Notes: a model not told the origin generated them from the letters alone. Shown: positions 33,808-43,192, counted from the first letter of the stretch. The stretch is DNA of 64,000 nt from Flavobacteriales bacterium (GCA_016710965.1 JADJTW010000005.1:186001-250000); one strand, 5' to 3'. A program made the numbers and translations.

Positions 33808-34812
33808 ATGCTGCGGCGCACGCTCCTTTTCCTGGCCGCCTTCACAGCGCTCACGATCCTCTTCGCACCCGCCATCGTTGAGCCCGCACGTGCCTGGGGT
33901 TTCTACGGCCACAAGCGCATCAACCGGATGGCTTGCTTCACCCTGCCGCCCGAGATGTTCGGCTTCTACAAGCGCCACATCGATTTCATCAGCGACCATG
34001 CCGTGGATCCCGATCGGCGTCGCTATGCGGTGCCCGATGAAGCACCGCGTCATTACATCGACATCGACCACTACGCCCACGGCGGTGTGGATCCCTTCAC
34101 CGTGGTGCCACGCCATTGGAAGGAGGCCGCCGCGAAGTTCACGGAGGATACCTTGAAGGCGTATGGCATCGTGCCCTGGCACATCCAGGTCGTCTACGCG
34201 CGCCTCATTGAAGCGTTCCAGCGCGGCGATGTCGATCGCATCCTTCGCTACAGTGCCGATCTGGGCCATTACGTTGCCGACGCCCACGTACCACTGCACA
34301 CCACCGAGAACTACAACGGCCAGCTTTCCAACCAGCACGGCATACATGCCTTCTGGGAGAGCCGGATCCCCGAGCTGAGCGCAGAGAGCTACGATCATCT
34401 TGTGGGCCGTGCATCGTACATCGACAAGCCGTTGGATGCAGCATGGGACGCCGTGCATGCCAGCCACCTCTGTGTCGATAGCGTGCTCTCCATCGAGAAG
34501 CGACTTAGCGAGGCCTTCCCCGATGACCAGAAATACATCTACGAGACGCGTGGCCGCAGCGCTATCCGTCTCTACAGTCGCGAGTACACCAAGGCCTACG
34601 AGGATGCCATGATGGGCATGGTGGAGCGCAGGATGAACGCCAGCATCATCACCCTCGGTGGCTTCTGGTACAGTGCATGGATCAACGCGGGCCAACCCGA
34701 CCTCGATCGCTTCGAGCAGGCCGAGGTGAGCGACAGCCTCAAGGCCGTGCTCAAGGCCGAGCAGGAGCTATGGCAGGAGAACCAGAAGGGTTTCGGCAGG
34801 GAGCACGAGTAG
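33808..34812 (+). CDS. S1/P1 nuclease or zinc-dependent phospholipase C-like protein
   Basis: The protein has 334 residues with a signal peptide (LLFLAAFTALTILFAPAIVEPARA). The mature protein begins WGFYGHKRINRMA, where Trp1 and the following His are zinc ligands in the S1/P1 nuclease and PLC fold. Further ligand-rich segments are HYIDIDHYAHGG, LRYSADLGHYVADAHVPLHTTENYNGQ and NQHGIHAFWESRI. It is probably an exported phosphodiesterase acting on nucleic acids or phospholipids. It follows comB by three bases. Confidence 0.82.
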   Translation: MLRRTLLFLAAFTALTILFAPAIVEPARAWGFYGHKRINRMACFTLPPEMFGFYKRHIDFISDHAVDPDRRRYAVPDEAPRHYIDIDHYAHGGVDPFTVVPRHWKEAAAKFTEDTLKAYGIVPWHIQVVYARLIEAFQRGDVDRILRYSADLGHYVADAHVPLHTTENYNGQLSNQHGIHAFWESRIPELSAESYDHLVGRASYIDKPLDAAWDAVHASHLCVDSVLSIEKRLSEAFPDDQKYIYETRGRSAIRLYSREYTKAYEDAMMGMVERRMNASIITLGGFWYSAWINAGQPDLDRFEQAEVSDSLKAVLKAEQELWQENQKGFGREHE

Positions 34813-34862
34813 TTCAGGCAGAACACATTCATGAGTAATTCGACCGAATTCCATCACATCCG

Positions 34863-35660
34863 ATGAGATCGAACGCTATCATCCTTCTCTTTCTCCTTGC
34901 GAGCGCAACCAATGGTCAGGCAGGCGCATGGAAGCGCACCCTATCCGAGAATTCGAAAGCGTCCTATGAAGCTTTCGTATCGAAATATCCAACCAGCGAG
35001 TTCGCGGCTGAGGCGAAGAATAGGATCATGGAGATCGAAAGTGAGTTGTTATGGAATGAAGCGGTTTCAAACGATTCACTCGCAGCTTACGACCTGTATG
35101 CTGCACTCTATCCCGATGGTCCGCACTTCGCATCGGCGATGGCCAAGGTGGACTCTTTGGAATGGGAAGCCACGACGACTAGTCGGTCGTTGCACAATTA
35201 CCGGTACTACATCGAGGATCATCCTGATAGCAGATTCGTCACGAATGCACGGCAATGGATCGAGAACCTGGAGGCAAGGGCAAGAAGCAGCGAGGCGAGG
35301 ACGAATTCTCAGGTGAACGAGCTGGTCGATGAGATCGTCGCGCGCATCAACCCGTTCAAACTGGAGGAGGTCACCGCCATGCTTAATGAGCCTCATACCA
35401 TCGTTTCGCGAGAGCAAATGAGATCCAGCGACGCAAGTCCACCTCAGAAGGTGAAGGTTCGCGCAATGACCCGGGCCGGGATCATCGATGTGTGGGTGGC
35501 CGGCAAATTTTGTCTTCGCCTGAGACGGCCCTCATTAACGCCCGAAGCGCGCCTGCTTTTCGAGGGCGCGCTCCTGCCGGGCTACAACGGCCAGGAGGAA
35601 GCACATTTCATCATGATCGAGGGCCGGACGTATGACCATGACCTTGTGATACCTGAGTAA
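34863..35660 (+). CDS. Exported TPR-like protein of unknown function
   Basis: The protein has 265 residues with a signal peptide (AIILLFLLASATNGQ). Helical repeats with the pattern SYEAFVSKYPTSEFAAEAKNRI, AYDLYAALYPDGPHFASAMAKVDSLEWE and HNYRYYIEDHPDSRFVTNARQWIENLEARA resemble TPR/Outer-membrane-lipoprotein-type helical pairs. The C-terminal 110 residues form an unrecognised domain. Base composition is a little more AT-rich than its neighbours, a weak hint of a different history. Confidence 0.7.
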   Translation: MRSNAIILLFLLASATNGQAGAWKRTLSENSKASYEAFVSKYPTSEFAAEAKNRIMEIESELLWNEAVSNDSLAAYDLYAALYPDGPHFASAMAKVDSLEWEATTTSRSLHNYRYYIEDHPDSRFVTNARQWIENLEARARSSEARTNSQVNELVDEIVARINPFKLEEVTAMLNEPHTIVSREQMRSSDASPPQKVKVRAMTRAGIIDVWVAGKFCLRLRRPSLTPEARLLFEGALLPGYNGQEEAHFIMIEGRTYDHDLVIPE

Positions 35661-35734
35661 TACGGAATTGACGCGATTTGAGTGCTGCGTTCAGGTCACA
35701 GCGTACTTGCGGCGGCAGTGAGTTCCTGGATAGC

Positions 35735-36355
35735 CTACTTCTTCGCCCTTGGATCCACCGGCATGGTGCCGAAGACGTGGTCCCAGAGCGGTGAGCTTAC
35801 GCCGAAGCCGCCGGTATCTCCCACGAAGTGGTGCAGGTTGTGGTGCTTCCAGATCACGCGCAGCGCGTTCTTCGGCGGGTTGTACACGTGTATGGCGTAA
35901 TGCGCGAGCAAGTACGTGGCGTAGCCGGTGAGGAACCCGCCACCGAAGGCGAAGCCATAAGTGCCCAAGGCCAGGCGAAAGAGTCCGATGAAGGCCGATG
36001 CGACGATGATGCTCATGAGCGGTGGAAGCGCCAGGCGCTTCTTGTCCCGTGGATGATCGTGGTGGACGCCATGGAACACGTACTGCATCCGCGCCTTCCG
36101 GGGGCTATCCGTGCGCATGTGATAGAAGTAGCGGTGAACGGTGTACTCCACCAGCGTGAAGAAGAAGAGGCCCAATAGGAAGGTGGCCACGCTTGTCGCT
36201 GCATCCAGCCCCAGGGCTCCGATGCCGTAGGCCACCGTGCCCGCGCCCGCGCCGTAGAACAGCACCAATGGGATGGAGATATGGGTCTTGGTCAGCGCTT
36301 CAAGTACCGGGCTCTTGAAGATGCGCCCGCTATCGCTTACGTTCCTGCCTGCCAT
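35735..36355 (-). CDS. Sterol desaturase/fatty acid hydroxylase family protein
   Basis: The protein has 206 residues from the ATG at 36355. Several membrane segments carry the di-iron histidine boxes HRYFYH, HGVHHDHP and HHNLHH, plus a distal His in AHYAIHVYNP. The family hydroxylates or desaturates lipids with O2; here it may act on fatty acids or sphingolipid-like amines, but the substrate is not readable. TATTTTTG at 36372-36379 lies 16 bases upstream. Confidence 0.88.
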   Translation of the reverse strand: MAGRNVSDSGRIFKSPVLEALTKTHISIPLVLFYGAGAGTVAYGIGALGLDAATSVATFLLGLFFFTLVEYTVHRYFYHMRTDSPRKARMQYVFHGVHHDHPRDKKRLALPPLMSIIVASAFIGLFRLALGTYGFAFGGGFLTGYATYLLAHYAIHVYNPPKNALRVIWKHHNLHHFVGDTGGFGVSSPLWDHVFGTMPVDPRAKK

Positions 36356-36371
36356 GTTCGTGCTCACGCGG

Positions 36372-36379
36372 CAAAAATA
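36372..36379 (-). promoter_or_regulatory. -7 promoter element for the hydroxylase gene
   Basis: TATTTTTG on the minus strand is an exact TAnnTTTG match, 16 bases upstream of the ATG at 36355. Confidence 0.45.
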
Positions 36380-36437
36380 GCTCCGTCCGGCGCATGAAGG
36401 CCGGTCCAAACTGTGTGGCTACATTCGCCGCCCCAAA

Positions 36438-36515
36438 GGGCATTTAGCTCAGCTGGTTCAGAGCACCGCGTCGACAACGCGGGGGTCACTGGTTCGAATC
36501 CGGTAATGCCCACCA
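36438..36515 (+). tRNA. tRNA-Val (anticodon GAC), with CCA encoded
   Basis: The acceptor GGGCATT pairs with AATGCCC. The D-arm GCTC..GAGC, anticodon stem CCGCG/CGCGG and T-arm ACTGG-TTCGAAT-CCGGT are complete, and CCA is encoded. The seven-base anticodon loop is TCGACAA, giving anticodon GAC at 36473-36475. Position 33 (36472) is C, where tRNAs almost always have U. A hairpin follows at once. Confidence 0.93.
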
Positions 36516-36540
36516 AGTCCCGGTACCACCACCGGGACTT
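36515..36540 (+). terminator. Hairpin directly after tRNA-Val
   Basis: AAGTCCCGGT and ACCGGGACTT pair perfectly around ACCACC, beginning at the last base of the tRNA. GTCCTTCC follows. Likely a terminator or 3'-processing signal. Confidence 0.6.
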
Positions 36541-36550
36541 GTCCTTCCAC

Positions 36551-37066
36551 ATGCGTCGTTTGCCGCTGCTCATCGCCCTTGCCTCGCTCGCCGGAGTGCT
36601 TTTCCTGCTCTATCGCACATCCGTTCCCGCCAGTCACGTGGGGCACCCCGCAGCCATCGGCGCCCATGCGGAGGAGGAACATGAAGAGATAGAAGTGGCT
36701 GTGAGCATGGGCCGTCTCCAGCGCTTCCACCAGAAATGGTGGCTCGCGGGCAAAGCGGGCAATGCCGAGCTCGCGCGTTTCTACCTGCACGAGATGGAGG
36801 AAGCCATGGAGATGATCGCCGATGGCCATGTGATGGACGAAGGCGTGAACGTGAGCGAGAAGATGGAGACCTATGGTGTTGCCACCGTGAACAACCTGGC
36901 CGCGCTCCTGGACAGCGCAGGCGTGGGCGCCATGCACGCCGAGGCAAGTACGCTCGTGAAAGCCTGCAATAGCTGCCACATGGCCACCAAGCACGCCTAC
37001 ATCCGCATCAAGGTCCCCGATACGGCCGCATTCCCCGATCAGGACTTCGCGCCCAACACTCAATAG
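36551..37066 (+). CDS. Small c-type cytochrome (class II-like)
   Basis: The protein has 171 residues with an N-terminal anchor or signal (LPLLIALASLAGVLFLLYRTS), a helical middle (GRLQRFHQKWWLAGKAGNAELARFYLHEMEEAMEMIADG) and one haem-binding CNSCH near residue 138. The single C-terminal CxxCH after a helical bundle recalls cytochromes c' and b562-like class II proteins. It probably carries electrons in the periplasm. The start is set by the anchor; the frame upstream is the tRNA. Confidence 0.75.
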   Translation: MRRLPLLIALASLAGVLFLLYRTSVPASHVGHPAAIGAHAEEEHEEIEVAVSMGRLQRFHQKWWLAGKAGNAELARFYLHEMEEAMEMIADGHVMDEGVNVSEKMETYGVATVNNLAALLDSAGVGAMHAEASTLVKACNSCHMATKHAYIRIKVPDTAAFPDQDFAPNTQ

Positions 37067-37135
37067 AGCTGCTCTTCATGGCGCGCCGTGCGCCTAAATG
37101 CCACAGCACCAACTAGACTGATCCGAATCCCGCCC

Positions 37136-38089
37136 ATGCGACCCCTTTCCGCCCTTCTTGCGTGCTTCCTGCTTGCAGGTGCATCGCACGCCCAGAACGA
37201 CATCGACCAGAAGGCCCGCGACGCTGCTGCGGCTGCTGCCCAAGCCAAGCACGTGAGCGATTCGCTCGATGGCAAGTGGCAGCGCAGCGGCGTTGTTTCG
37301 TTGAACATGACACAGGTGAGCCTCACCAACTGGGCGGCCGGTGGCTACAGCACCATCAGCGGCATTGCCATGTTCAATGGCGCCGCCAATTGGAAGAAGG
37401 GGCGCCGCGCATGGGACAACAACCTGGCGCTCGCCTTCGGCGGGCAGCAGATCGAGGACGCCGATCCGGTGAAGACCGACGACCGCATCGAGCTCAACAG
37501 CAAGTACGGTTATTCGCTCTCGGATAAGTGGTACCTCGCTGGCGTCTTCCAGTTCAAGACCCAGTTCACCGAGGGCTTCGATGCCAATTTCGATCGCATC
37601 TCGAATTTCCTCGCCCCAGGCTATGCGCTGCTGGGCATCGGCATGGACTACAAGCCCAACGACAACTTCACGGCCTTCCTCTCGCCCGCTACGGCGCGTG
37701 TGGTCATGGTTACCGATGAGAAGCTCTTCGGCGGCAGCACCGATCCCGACTTGCGCGTGTACGGTGTATTGAATGGCAACACCACCGAACTCGAGGCGGG
37801 CGGCTACGTTCGTCTCATGTTCAAGACCGAGCTAGCGAAGAACATCACGTTCATGACACGCGGCGACATCTTCAGCAACTACCTGCGCAACCCGCAGAAC
37901 ATGGATGTGAACTGGGAAACGGTATGGACCTTCAAGGTGAACGACTGGTTCGGTGCGACATTCAATACACTCTTGATCTACGATCACGACACGGACCTGC
38001 CCAAGACCAATGCGGAGGGCATCCCATACACCGGCCCCGACACGCAATTCAAGCAGACCCTAGGCATCGGCCTCACGCTTAAGCTATAA
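37136..38089 (+). CDS. DUF3078 family exported protein
   Basis: The protein has 317 residues with a signal peptide (LSALLACFLLAGASHAQ). Typical DUF3078 features follow: SLNMTQVSLTNWAAGG, GRRAWDNNLALAFGGQ, LSDKWYLAGVFQFKTQF, FLAPGYALLGIGMDYKP and the C-terminal strand LGIGLTLKL. The pattern suggests an outer-membrane barrel of Bacteroidota; the function is not established. A terminator hairpin lies at 38111-38131. Confidence 0.85.
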   Translation: MRPLSALLACFLLAGASHAQNDIDQKARDAAAAAAQAKHVSDSLDGKWQRSGVVSLNMTQVSLTNWAAGGYSTISGIAMFNGAANWKKGRRAWDNNLALAFGGQQIEDADPVKTDDRIELNSKYGYSLSDKWYLAGVFQFKTQFTEGFDANFDRISNFLAPGYALLGIGMDYKPNDNFTAFLSPATARVVMVTDEKLFGGSTDPDLRVYGVLNGNTTELEAGGYVRLMFKTELAKNITFMTRGDIFSNYLRNPQNMDVNWETVWTFKVNDWFGATFNTLLIYDHDTDLPKTNAEGIPYTGPDTQFKQTLGIGLTLKL

Positions 38090-38110
38090 GCGAACCGCAC
38101 TGATCCGATG

Positions 38111-38131
38111 GAGGCCGCCATGTGCGGCCTC
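38111..38131 (+). terminator. Terminator between two convergent genes
   Basis: GAGGCCGC and GCGGCCTC pair around a short loop and lead into TTCTATTT. It sits 22 bases after the DUF3078 stop and just before the convergent gene's stop at 38134. Confidence 0.65.
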
Positions 38132-38133
38132 TT

Positions 38134-40122
38134 CTATTTCGCTGGGAATCGGCCCAGCCATGGAACGGGCTCCAGGGTGGCATGGCGCACCGGATCGCCC
38201 TGGCGCACCATCACCGTCATGCGCCGCACATGCAGCGCACCCTTCGATGGCGAATAGATGTAGGCCAGCAGCGTGAGCGGACCATCGTGTTGCACATCCG
38301 ATGGGCTCACGGTCACAACCATGGCTGCGGAACGACGGTGGCGGTGGCCGGCGTCGAGCCTGCCTCCGCGATAGAACACCGTACTGTCACCGGACCGTAC
38401 ATCAGCTACCACACTGGCTTCAGTGCCTTCTTCGTAGCCATCCACCTCGGCGATCACTTCCACTTGATCGGAAGGGTCGAGCACGACGGAATCGAGACGC
38501 AGGCGGATCTCGATACCGAACTCCCGCCCCGTGTAATCCCAGCCGGTGGCGGTGCCCGAACTGTCCGTCAGCGTGGGCAGGTCGCCAGCAAGGTTCCATG
38601 GCCCGCTCATCCCTTCCGGACCAAGGCTGAAGACCGTGTCGCGATCGAACCATTGAAGAGGAACTGGTGTCGCGCTGAACCGGAACACCTGCCCATCGGT
38701 GAAGTCCTGCCTCTCGACAAGGAGGGGAAATCGGTGCTGGATCAGCGCCGGATGCTCCGGACGCGATCCACTGTTCTGACCATAGATGACAGTGCGTCCG
38801 GCATTGGCGATCAGCAGGCTGTCCAAGCGGCCCTGATCGAAACCGTCACGGATGTTCACATAGCCGATGTCCTCGTAGCGGATATCCCAAAGGCGCAGGT
38901 AGAATTGAAGCACGTTGCCGGGTGCGTCGTAGAGCACGAGCGTGCGGTCCTTGCCCAGCTCCTTCACGGCGGCAATCCCTTCGCGCAGCATGCCTTCGTA
39001 CTTCGATCGATAGAACAGCGTGTAGTGCTTCCTCTCATGCACCAGGCTGTGGACCGCAACGCAGGCGAAGGCCCCGCATCCGATGAGGATCCACTTGCGG
39101 GGCGCATGCACAAGGCCTTGGGCGAGGAACAGCACGAGGTAGGGGAAGCTGAAGAGCAGCATGGAGTATTGCAGCACCGGTGCGCGCCACACCGAATACG
39201 CGTACCCGATGATCAGAGGCAGCAATCCCCAGAGGAGAAGGAACCAGCGGTGCGGCGATGGGGAGCGCGCGTTCTTCAAGGTGAGCACAACGGAGGCGAC
39301 CACCGCAGCCCCGAGCAGCGCAGCCAGGAAGTTGCTATTGTGGACGATGAACCATGCGTATCGGCCAAGCCATCCATGATCCGGCGGCTGCAGCCATTCA
39401 GTAAGTCCGCCCTGCCCCAGTTGGGCCAGGAAGATGGGGATGTTGGGCAGGTACAGCAGGATGGCGATGCCGCACATGATCAGGTAGGAGCGGCGTTGCG
39501 TGCGTTCGATGAGGAACAAACCCGTGGCCACCATGAGCGCGGCGAGCATCAGCGAGAAGTGGTGCGTGTAGGCGCTGAGGACCGTTGCGATGCCGACGCC
39601 CACCAGCGTTCGCCGCTTGCTGAATGCGACGTATCGCGTTAGCTGATCGGCCAGCAAGGCGGTTGTGAAGAGCCCGGCCGCATACGGTCGTGCGATCTGC
39701 CCATAGAGCACGCTGTATTGCAGCGCCGCCATGAGCGTTGCGAGGAATAGTGCTGGTCCCGCACCGGTCCATGCGAGCGCGAAGCGGTACACGAGCAGGA
39801 TGGAGAGCAAGCTCATCAGGATGAAAGGCAGCTTCACATCGGCTTCCTCCAAGCTGAAGATGCGCGTCCACAGCCATTCGAAGACCTGCACGCCGGGCGG
39901 ATGCGTATCCAGCTCGACCACGCCCTTCTGGATGGTTTCCCCAAGAGTGGGATACATGCGGATGAGCGCGCTCAGTTCGTCGTGGGTGTAGGGGAGGTGC
40001 GGCAGGTCCCAGAAGCGGAGGACGGCGGCAAGGAGCAACAGCACGAGAAGGCTCCACCGCATCCAGCCCTCGCCGGGGAGCAGAGCAATGCCGTAGCGCC
40101 TGATGTGCTCCCGCCAATTCAT
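38134..40122 (-). CDS. GT39-like membrane glycosyltransferase
   Basis: The protein has 662 residues. About ten membrane segments lie in the first 400 residues, with the acidic HDE motif at 47-49 in the first periplasmic loop (LPYTHDELSALIRM), as in ArnT/PMT-type GT39 transferases. A periplasmic C-terminal domain of about 250 residues follows (FRFSATPVPLQWF, VVADVRSGDSTVFYRGGRL). It likely transfers a sugar from a polyprenyl carrier to a lipid or protein outside the inner membrane. The start overlaps the smpB stop by four bases (ATGA). Confidence 0.82.
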   Translation of the reverse strand: MNWREHIRRYGIALLPGEGWMRWSLLVLLLLAAVLRFWDLPHLPYTHDELSALIRMYPTLGETIQKGVVELDTHPPGVQVFEWLWTRIFSLEEADVKLPFILMSLLSILLVYRFALAWTGAGPALFLATLMAALQYSVLYGQIARPYAAGLFTTALLADQLTRYVAFSKRRTLVGVGIATVLSAYTHHFSLMLAALMVATGLFLIERTQRRSYLIMCGIAILLYLPNIPIFLAQLGQGGLTEWLQPPDHGWLGRYAWFIVHNSNFLAALLGAAVVASVVLTLKNARSPSPHRWFLLLWGLLPLIIGYAYSVWRAPVLQYSMLLFSFPYLVLFLAQGLVHAPRKWILIGCGAFACVAVHSLVHERKHYTLFYRSKYEGMLREGIAAVKELGKDRTLVLYDAPGNVLQFYLRLWDIRYEDIGYVNIRDGFDQGRLDSLLIANAGRTVIYGQNSGSRPEHPALIQHRFPLLVERQDFTDGQVFRFSATPVPLQWFDRDTVFSLGPEGMSGPWNLAGDLPTLTDSSGTATGWDYTGREFGIEIRLRLDSVVLDPSDQVEVIAEVDGYEEGTEASVVADVRSGDSTVFYRGGRLDAGHRHRRSAAMVVTVSPSDVQHDGPLTLLAYIYSPSKGALHVRRMTVMVRQGDPVRHATLEPVPWLGRFPAK

Positions 40123-40565
40123 CGGTCGTCCCGGTCCATGTCGCGTTGAACATCCTTCGCCTTCAGGCTCTCCCGCTTGTCGAACATCTTCTTGCCCTTG
40201 GCCAGGGCGATCTCCAGCTTGGCGAAGCCGTTGGAAGCGATGAAGAGGCGCGTGGGCACGATGGTCATGCCCGTATCGCGCAGCTTCTTCCTCAGCTTGT
40301 CCAGTTCCTTCTGGTGCAGCAGCAGCTTGCGGTCGCGCTTGGGCTCATGCACGAAGTGCGGATTGGAGCCGTAGGGGTTGATCTGCATGCCGCGCACCAT
40401 CAGATCGTTTCCCACGAAAGCGCAGAAGGCTTCGCCGATGGTGGCGCCATTGTTCCGGATGCTCTTGATCTCGCTGCCCATGAGCACCAAGCCGCACTCG
40501 TAGGTATCGAGCAGGTGGTACTCGAAGCCCGCGCGCTTGTTCTTGACCTCGATCTTGTTCGACAT
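40119..40565 (-). CDS. smpB: SsrA-binding protein SmpB
   Basis: SmpB brings tmRNA to stalled ribosomes for trans-translation. The 148-residue protein has KNKRAGFEYHLLDTYECGLVLMGSEIKSIR, MQINPYG, HEPKRDRKLLLH, GMTIVPTRLFIA and the C-terminal basic GKKMFDKRESLKAKDVQRDMDR. It overlaps the GT39-like gene by four bases. A -7 element TAGCTTCG is ten bases upstream. Confidence 0.96.
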   Translation of the reverse strand: MSNKIEVKNKRAGFEYHLLDTYECGLVLMGSEIKSIRNNGATIGEAFCAFVGNDLMVRGMQINPYGSNPHFVHEPKRDRKLLLHQKELDKLRKKLRDTGMTIVPTRLFIASNGFAKLEIALAKGKKMFDKRESLKAKDVQRDMDRDDR

Positions 40566-40575
40566 TTGGAAGCGG

Positions 40576-40583
40576 CGAAGCTA
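40576..40583 (-). promoter_or_regulatory. -7 promoter element for smpB
   Basis: TAGCTTCG on the minus strand, ten bases upstream of the ATG at 40565. Confidence 0.45.
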
Positions 40584-40609
40584 GAGCGGCATGGCCGAAG
40601 GCGGAACAG

Positions 40610-42489
40610 CTACCGCACGATCAGCACGGGCACCTTCACCCGGTGTCGCACGGCGTCCACCGTAGCCCCAAGCAGGATGTCCTTGATGCCCCTGTGGCCG
40701 TGGCCGCCCATCACCAGCAGATCGCATTCGATGCCGTTCACGATGCTGGCGATCACGCGCACGGAATGGCCCTGGCCAATGCGTGCGGTGGCCTTGTATC
40801 CGAGCAGGGTCAGTTGGTCCACGTAGCCTTGCAGGTTCTTCGCATCGCCCACGGTCTCGTGGTCCAGGCTGTCCTCGCCGGCGTAGCGCGCTGCGGCAGA
40901 TTCGGTGACGTGGATGAGCACGTACTCTGCTTCCTTTCCGCCTTGGGCGATGGCCGCTTCCACGCTGCGTTGGTCCACCTTGCTGAAATCCACCGCCACG
41001 CAGATGCGCGCGAACTTCTTCTCTGATGGCTTGATCAGCGTGGGCACTGCCTCGTGCAAATGCCCCTTGGTCTTTCCTTCTTCAGGCTTGAAGAAGGGCT
41101 TGATCGCCACGTAGAGCAGCAGGATGAACGCGCCCGCCACGATGGGCACCACGACGAAGGTGACCCAGGTGGGCGTACCGTTGTGCGCCCCGAGGTTCTC
41201 AACGAGGAACTGGAAAACGAGCCGGGCATTGAGCCCGATGATGATGATGGCGGAAGCCCAGGCGAGGATGCGTACCCAGAGCTTTATCGCATGCTCGCCC
41301 ATGTGCTTGCGATCGCTACAGAAGTGGATGAGCGGCACCACGGCGAATCCCAATTGAAGGCTCAGGACCACCTGGCTCAGCACCAGAAGGTTCCCGAGCG
41401 CCCCTTCGCCGAACCACACGATGCACACCACGGCGGGCACGATGGCGATCAAGCGCGTGATGAGGCGGCGCAGCCAGGGGCGTATGCGCAGGTCGAGGTA
41501 GCCCTCCATCACGATCTGCCCCGCGAGGGTGCCGGTGATGGTGCTGCTCTGCCCGCTGCCGATGAGGGCGATGGCGAAGAGAGCAGGGGCCAGGCCGCCG
41601 AACAACTCGCGGAGTAGGCTGTGCGCCTGATCGATCTCGGCCACCTCGGTGTGCCCTGTTGTATGGAATGCGGCTGCCGCCAGCACCAGGATCGCGGCAT
41701 TCACGAGGAACGCGATGTTCAGCGCGACCGTAGTATCGATGAAGTTGAAGCGCAACGCCTCGCGGATCCCCTTGCGGTCGCGCCCGTGCTTGCGTGTTTG
41801 CACAAGCGAAGAGTGCAGGTAGAGGTTGTGGGGCATCACCGTGGCGCCGATGATGCCGATGGCGATGTACAATGCATTGCCTTCAGGCCCGATGGGATGA
41901 AGCCCTTGATCAGTTCGCCCATGTGCGGTTGCACGATGAACATCTCCACCAGGAAGGAGAGGCCGATCATGCTCACGAGGCTGATGATGAATACCTCCAG
42001 CACACGCATGCCCCGGTGCATGAGGAAGAGAATGATCAGCGCATCGGCAGCGGTGATGAGGACGCCGGGCAAAAGCGGGATGCCGAAGAGCAGGTTCAGG
42101 CCGATGGCCATGCCGATCACTTCCGCGAGATCGCATGCGGCAATGGCGATCTCCGCCAGCACATAGAGCGGCAGGTTCACCCACGACGGATAAGTATGCC
42201 GCGAAGCCTGTGCCAGATCGAGCCCACGCACAATGCCCAGTCGCGCGCTGAGGCTTTGCAGCAGCAAGGCCATGAGGTTGCTCATCAGCAGCACCCACAG
42301 CAGCTTGTAGCCGAAAGCGCTTCCACCAGCGATGTCTGTGGCCCAATTGCCGGGATCCATGTAGCCCACGCTCACCAGGTAGGCCGGGCCGATGAACGCA
42401 AGCAGGCGACGCCATCCCTTGGCCACGGGAACGGCAACACTCCCATGCACTTCGCTCAGGGATCGTTGGTCGTTGCCGGGCTTGCTCAT
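40610..42489 (-). CDS. Nramp-family metal transporter fused to a UspA domain, frameshifted
   Basis: The ATG at 42489 opens an Nramp protein with DPGN at about 45-48 (YMDPGNWATD), which binds Mn(II)/Fe(II). That frame ends near 41836 after LIKGFIPSGLKAMHC. The sequence continues in another frame from EGNALYIAIGIIGATVMPHNLYLHSS (TM6 MPH motif) to a universal-stress ATP-binding domain ending MGGHGHRGIKD...VPVLIV, stop at 40610. One base is missing at a GGGCC run near 41886-41890. The Nramp-UspA fusion is typical of some Bacteroidota. It overlaps the DtxR/MntR gene by four bases, so the regulator and transporter are cotranscribed. Confidence 0.8.
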
Positions 42490-43142
42490 GGGTTCTCCAC
42501 TTGCAGATGATGGCTCACGTCCTTGCTTAGGCTGAAGGCTGATCCGCTCTTGGGCTTCACATCCATGCTGCCGTCGAAGGCATGCACTTCCTGCACGGCG
42601 AGCGTGGTGCCGATGCGCAAGCCCTTGGAATCGAGCAGGCGCAACAGGCCATCGGTGGTCTCGCTTACGGCTGCTATGCGCACGGTCTCGCCCGGTTTGC
42701 AGCTATCGAGCCGTTTGGTCTTGCGCTGGCGGAGCTTGCCGTTCCTGTCCGGGATCGGATCGCCATGCGGATCGAAATGCGGGCGCCCGAGGTAGGCGTC
42801 CAGCTTGTCGATGAGCTTGTCACTGGCGACATGCTCCATCTGCTCCGCTACGTCATGCACTTCATCCCAGCCGAAGCCCAGTCGTTCCACGAGGAAGGTC
42901 TCCCACAAGCGGTGCTTGCGGACGAGCTGCAACGCCAGTGATCGTCCTTTCGCCGTAAGCTTGGCTCCGTAGTACGGCTCGTGCTTCAAGTAGCCCTTCT
43001 CGGCCAGCCTCTTCAGCATGTCCGTTACGCTGCTGGCCTTGGTGCGCAAGCATTCGGCGATGTCTTTCGTGAAGGCGCTTTCTCCCTCCTGCAACAGGGC
43101 ATAGACGGCCTTTATATGGTCCTCTTCGCTTCGGGTGAGCAT
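42486..43142 (-). CDS. DtxR/MntR family metal-dependent repressor with FeoA-like domain
   Basis: The 218-residue protein has a winged-helix domain (EEDHIKAVYALLQEGESAFTKDIAECLRTKASSVTDMLKRL), a metal-binding dimerisation part (RKHRLWETFLVERLGFGWDEVHDVAEQMEHVAS) and a C-terminal SH3/FeoA-like domain. With bound Mn(II) or Fe(II) such repressors block promoters of metal uptake genes. It is directly upstream of the Nramp gene and divergent from a TonB receptor, with a palindromic operator candidate between them. Confidence 0.9.
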   Translation of the reverse strand: MLTRSEEDHIKAVYALLQEGESAFTKDIAECLRTKASSVTDMLKRLAEKGYLKHEPYYGAKLTAKGRSLALQLVRKHRLWETFLVERLGFGWDEVHDVAEQMEHVASDKLIDKLDAYLGRPHFDPHGDPIPDRNGKLRQRKTKRLDSCKPGETVRIAAVSETTDGLLRLLDSKGLRIGTTLAVQEVHAFDGSMDVKPKSGSAFSLSKDVSHHLQVENP

Positions 43143-43154
43143 CGGATGATGCGG

Positions 43155-43162
43155 CGAATGTA
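43155..43162 (-). promoter_or_regulatory. -7 promoter element for the DtxR-Nramp operon
   Basis: TACATTCG on the minus strand, 12 bases upstream of the ATG at 43142. The operator candidate begins ten bases further upstream. Confidence 0.45.
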
Positions 43163-43171
43163 GAAAATAGA

Positions 43172-43190
43172 TTAGACCAGGCTAAACTAT
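43172..43190. promoter_or_regulatory. Candidate DtxR/IdeR-type operator
   Basis: TTAGACCAGGCTAAACTAT matches 14 of 19 positions of the DtxR/IdeR box TTAGGTTAGSCTAACCTAA, keeping the TTAG...CTAA half-sites. It lies in the 62-bp region between the DtxR gene and the TonB receptor, next to both -7 elements, so one bound repressor could control both. Confidence 0.6.
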
Positions 43191-43192
43191 TG

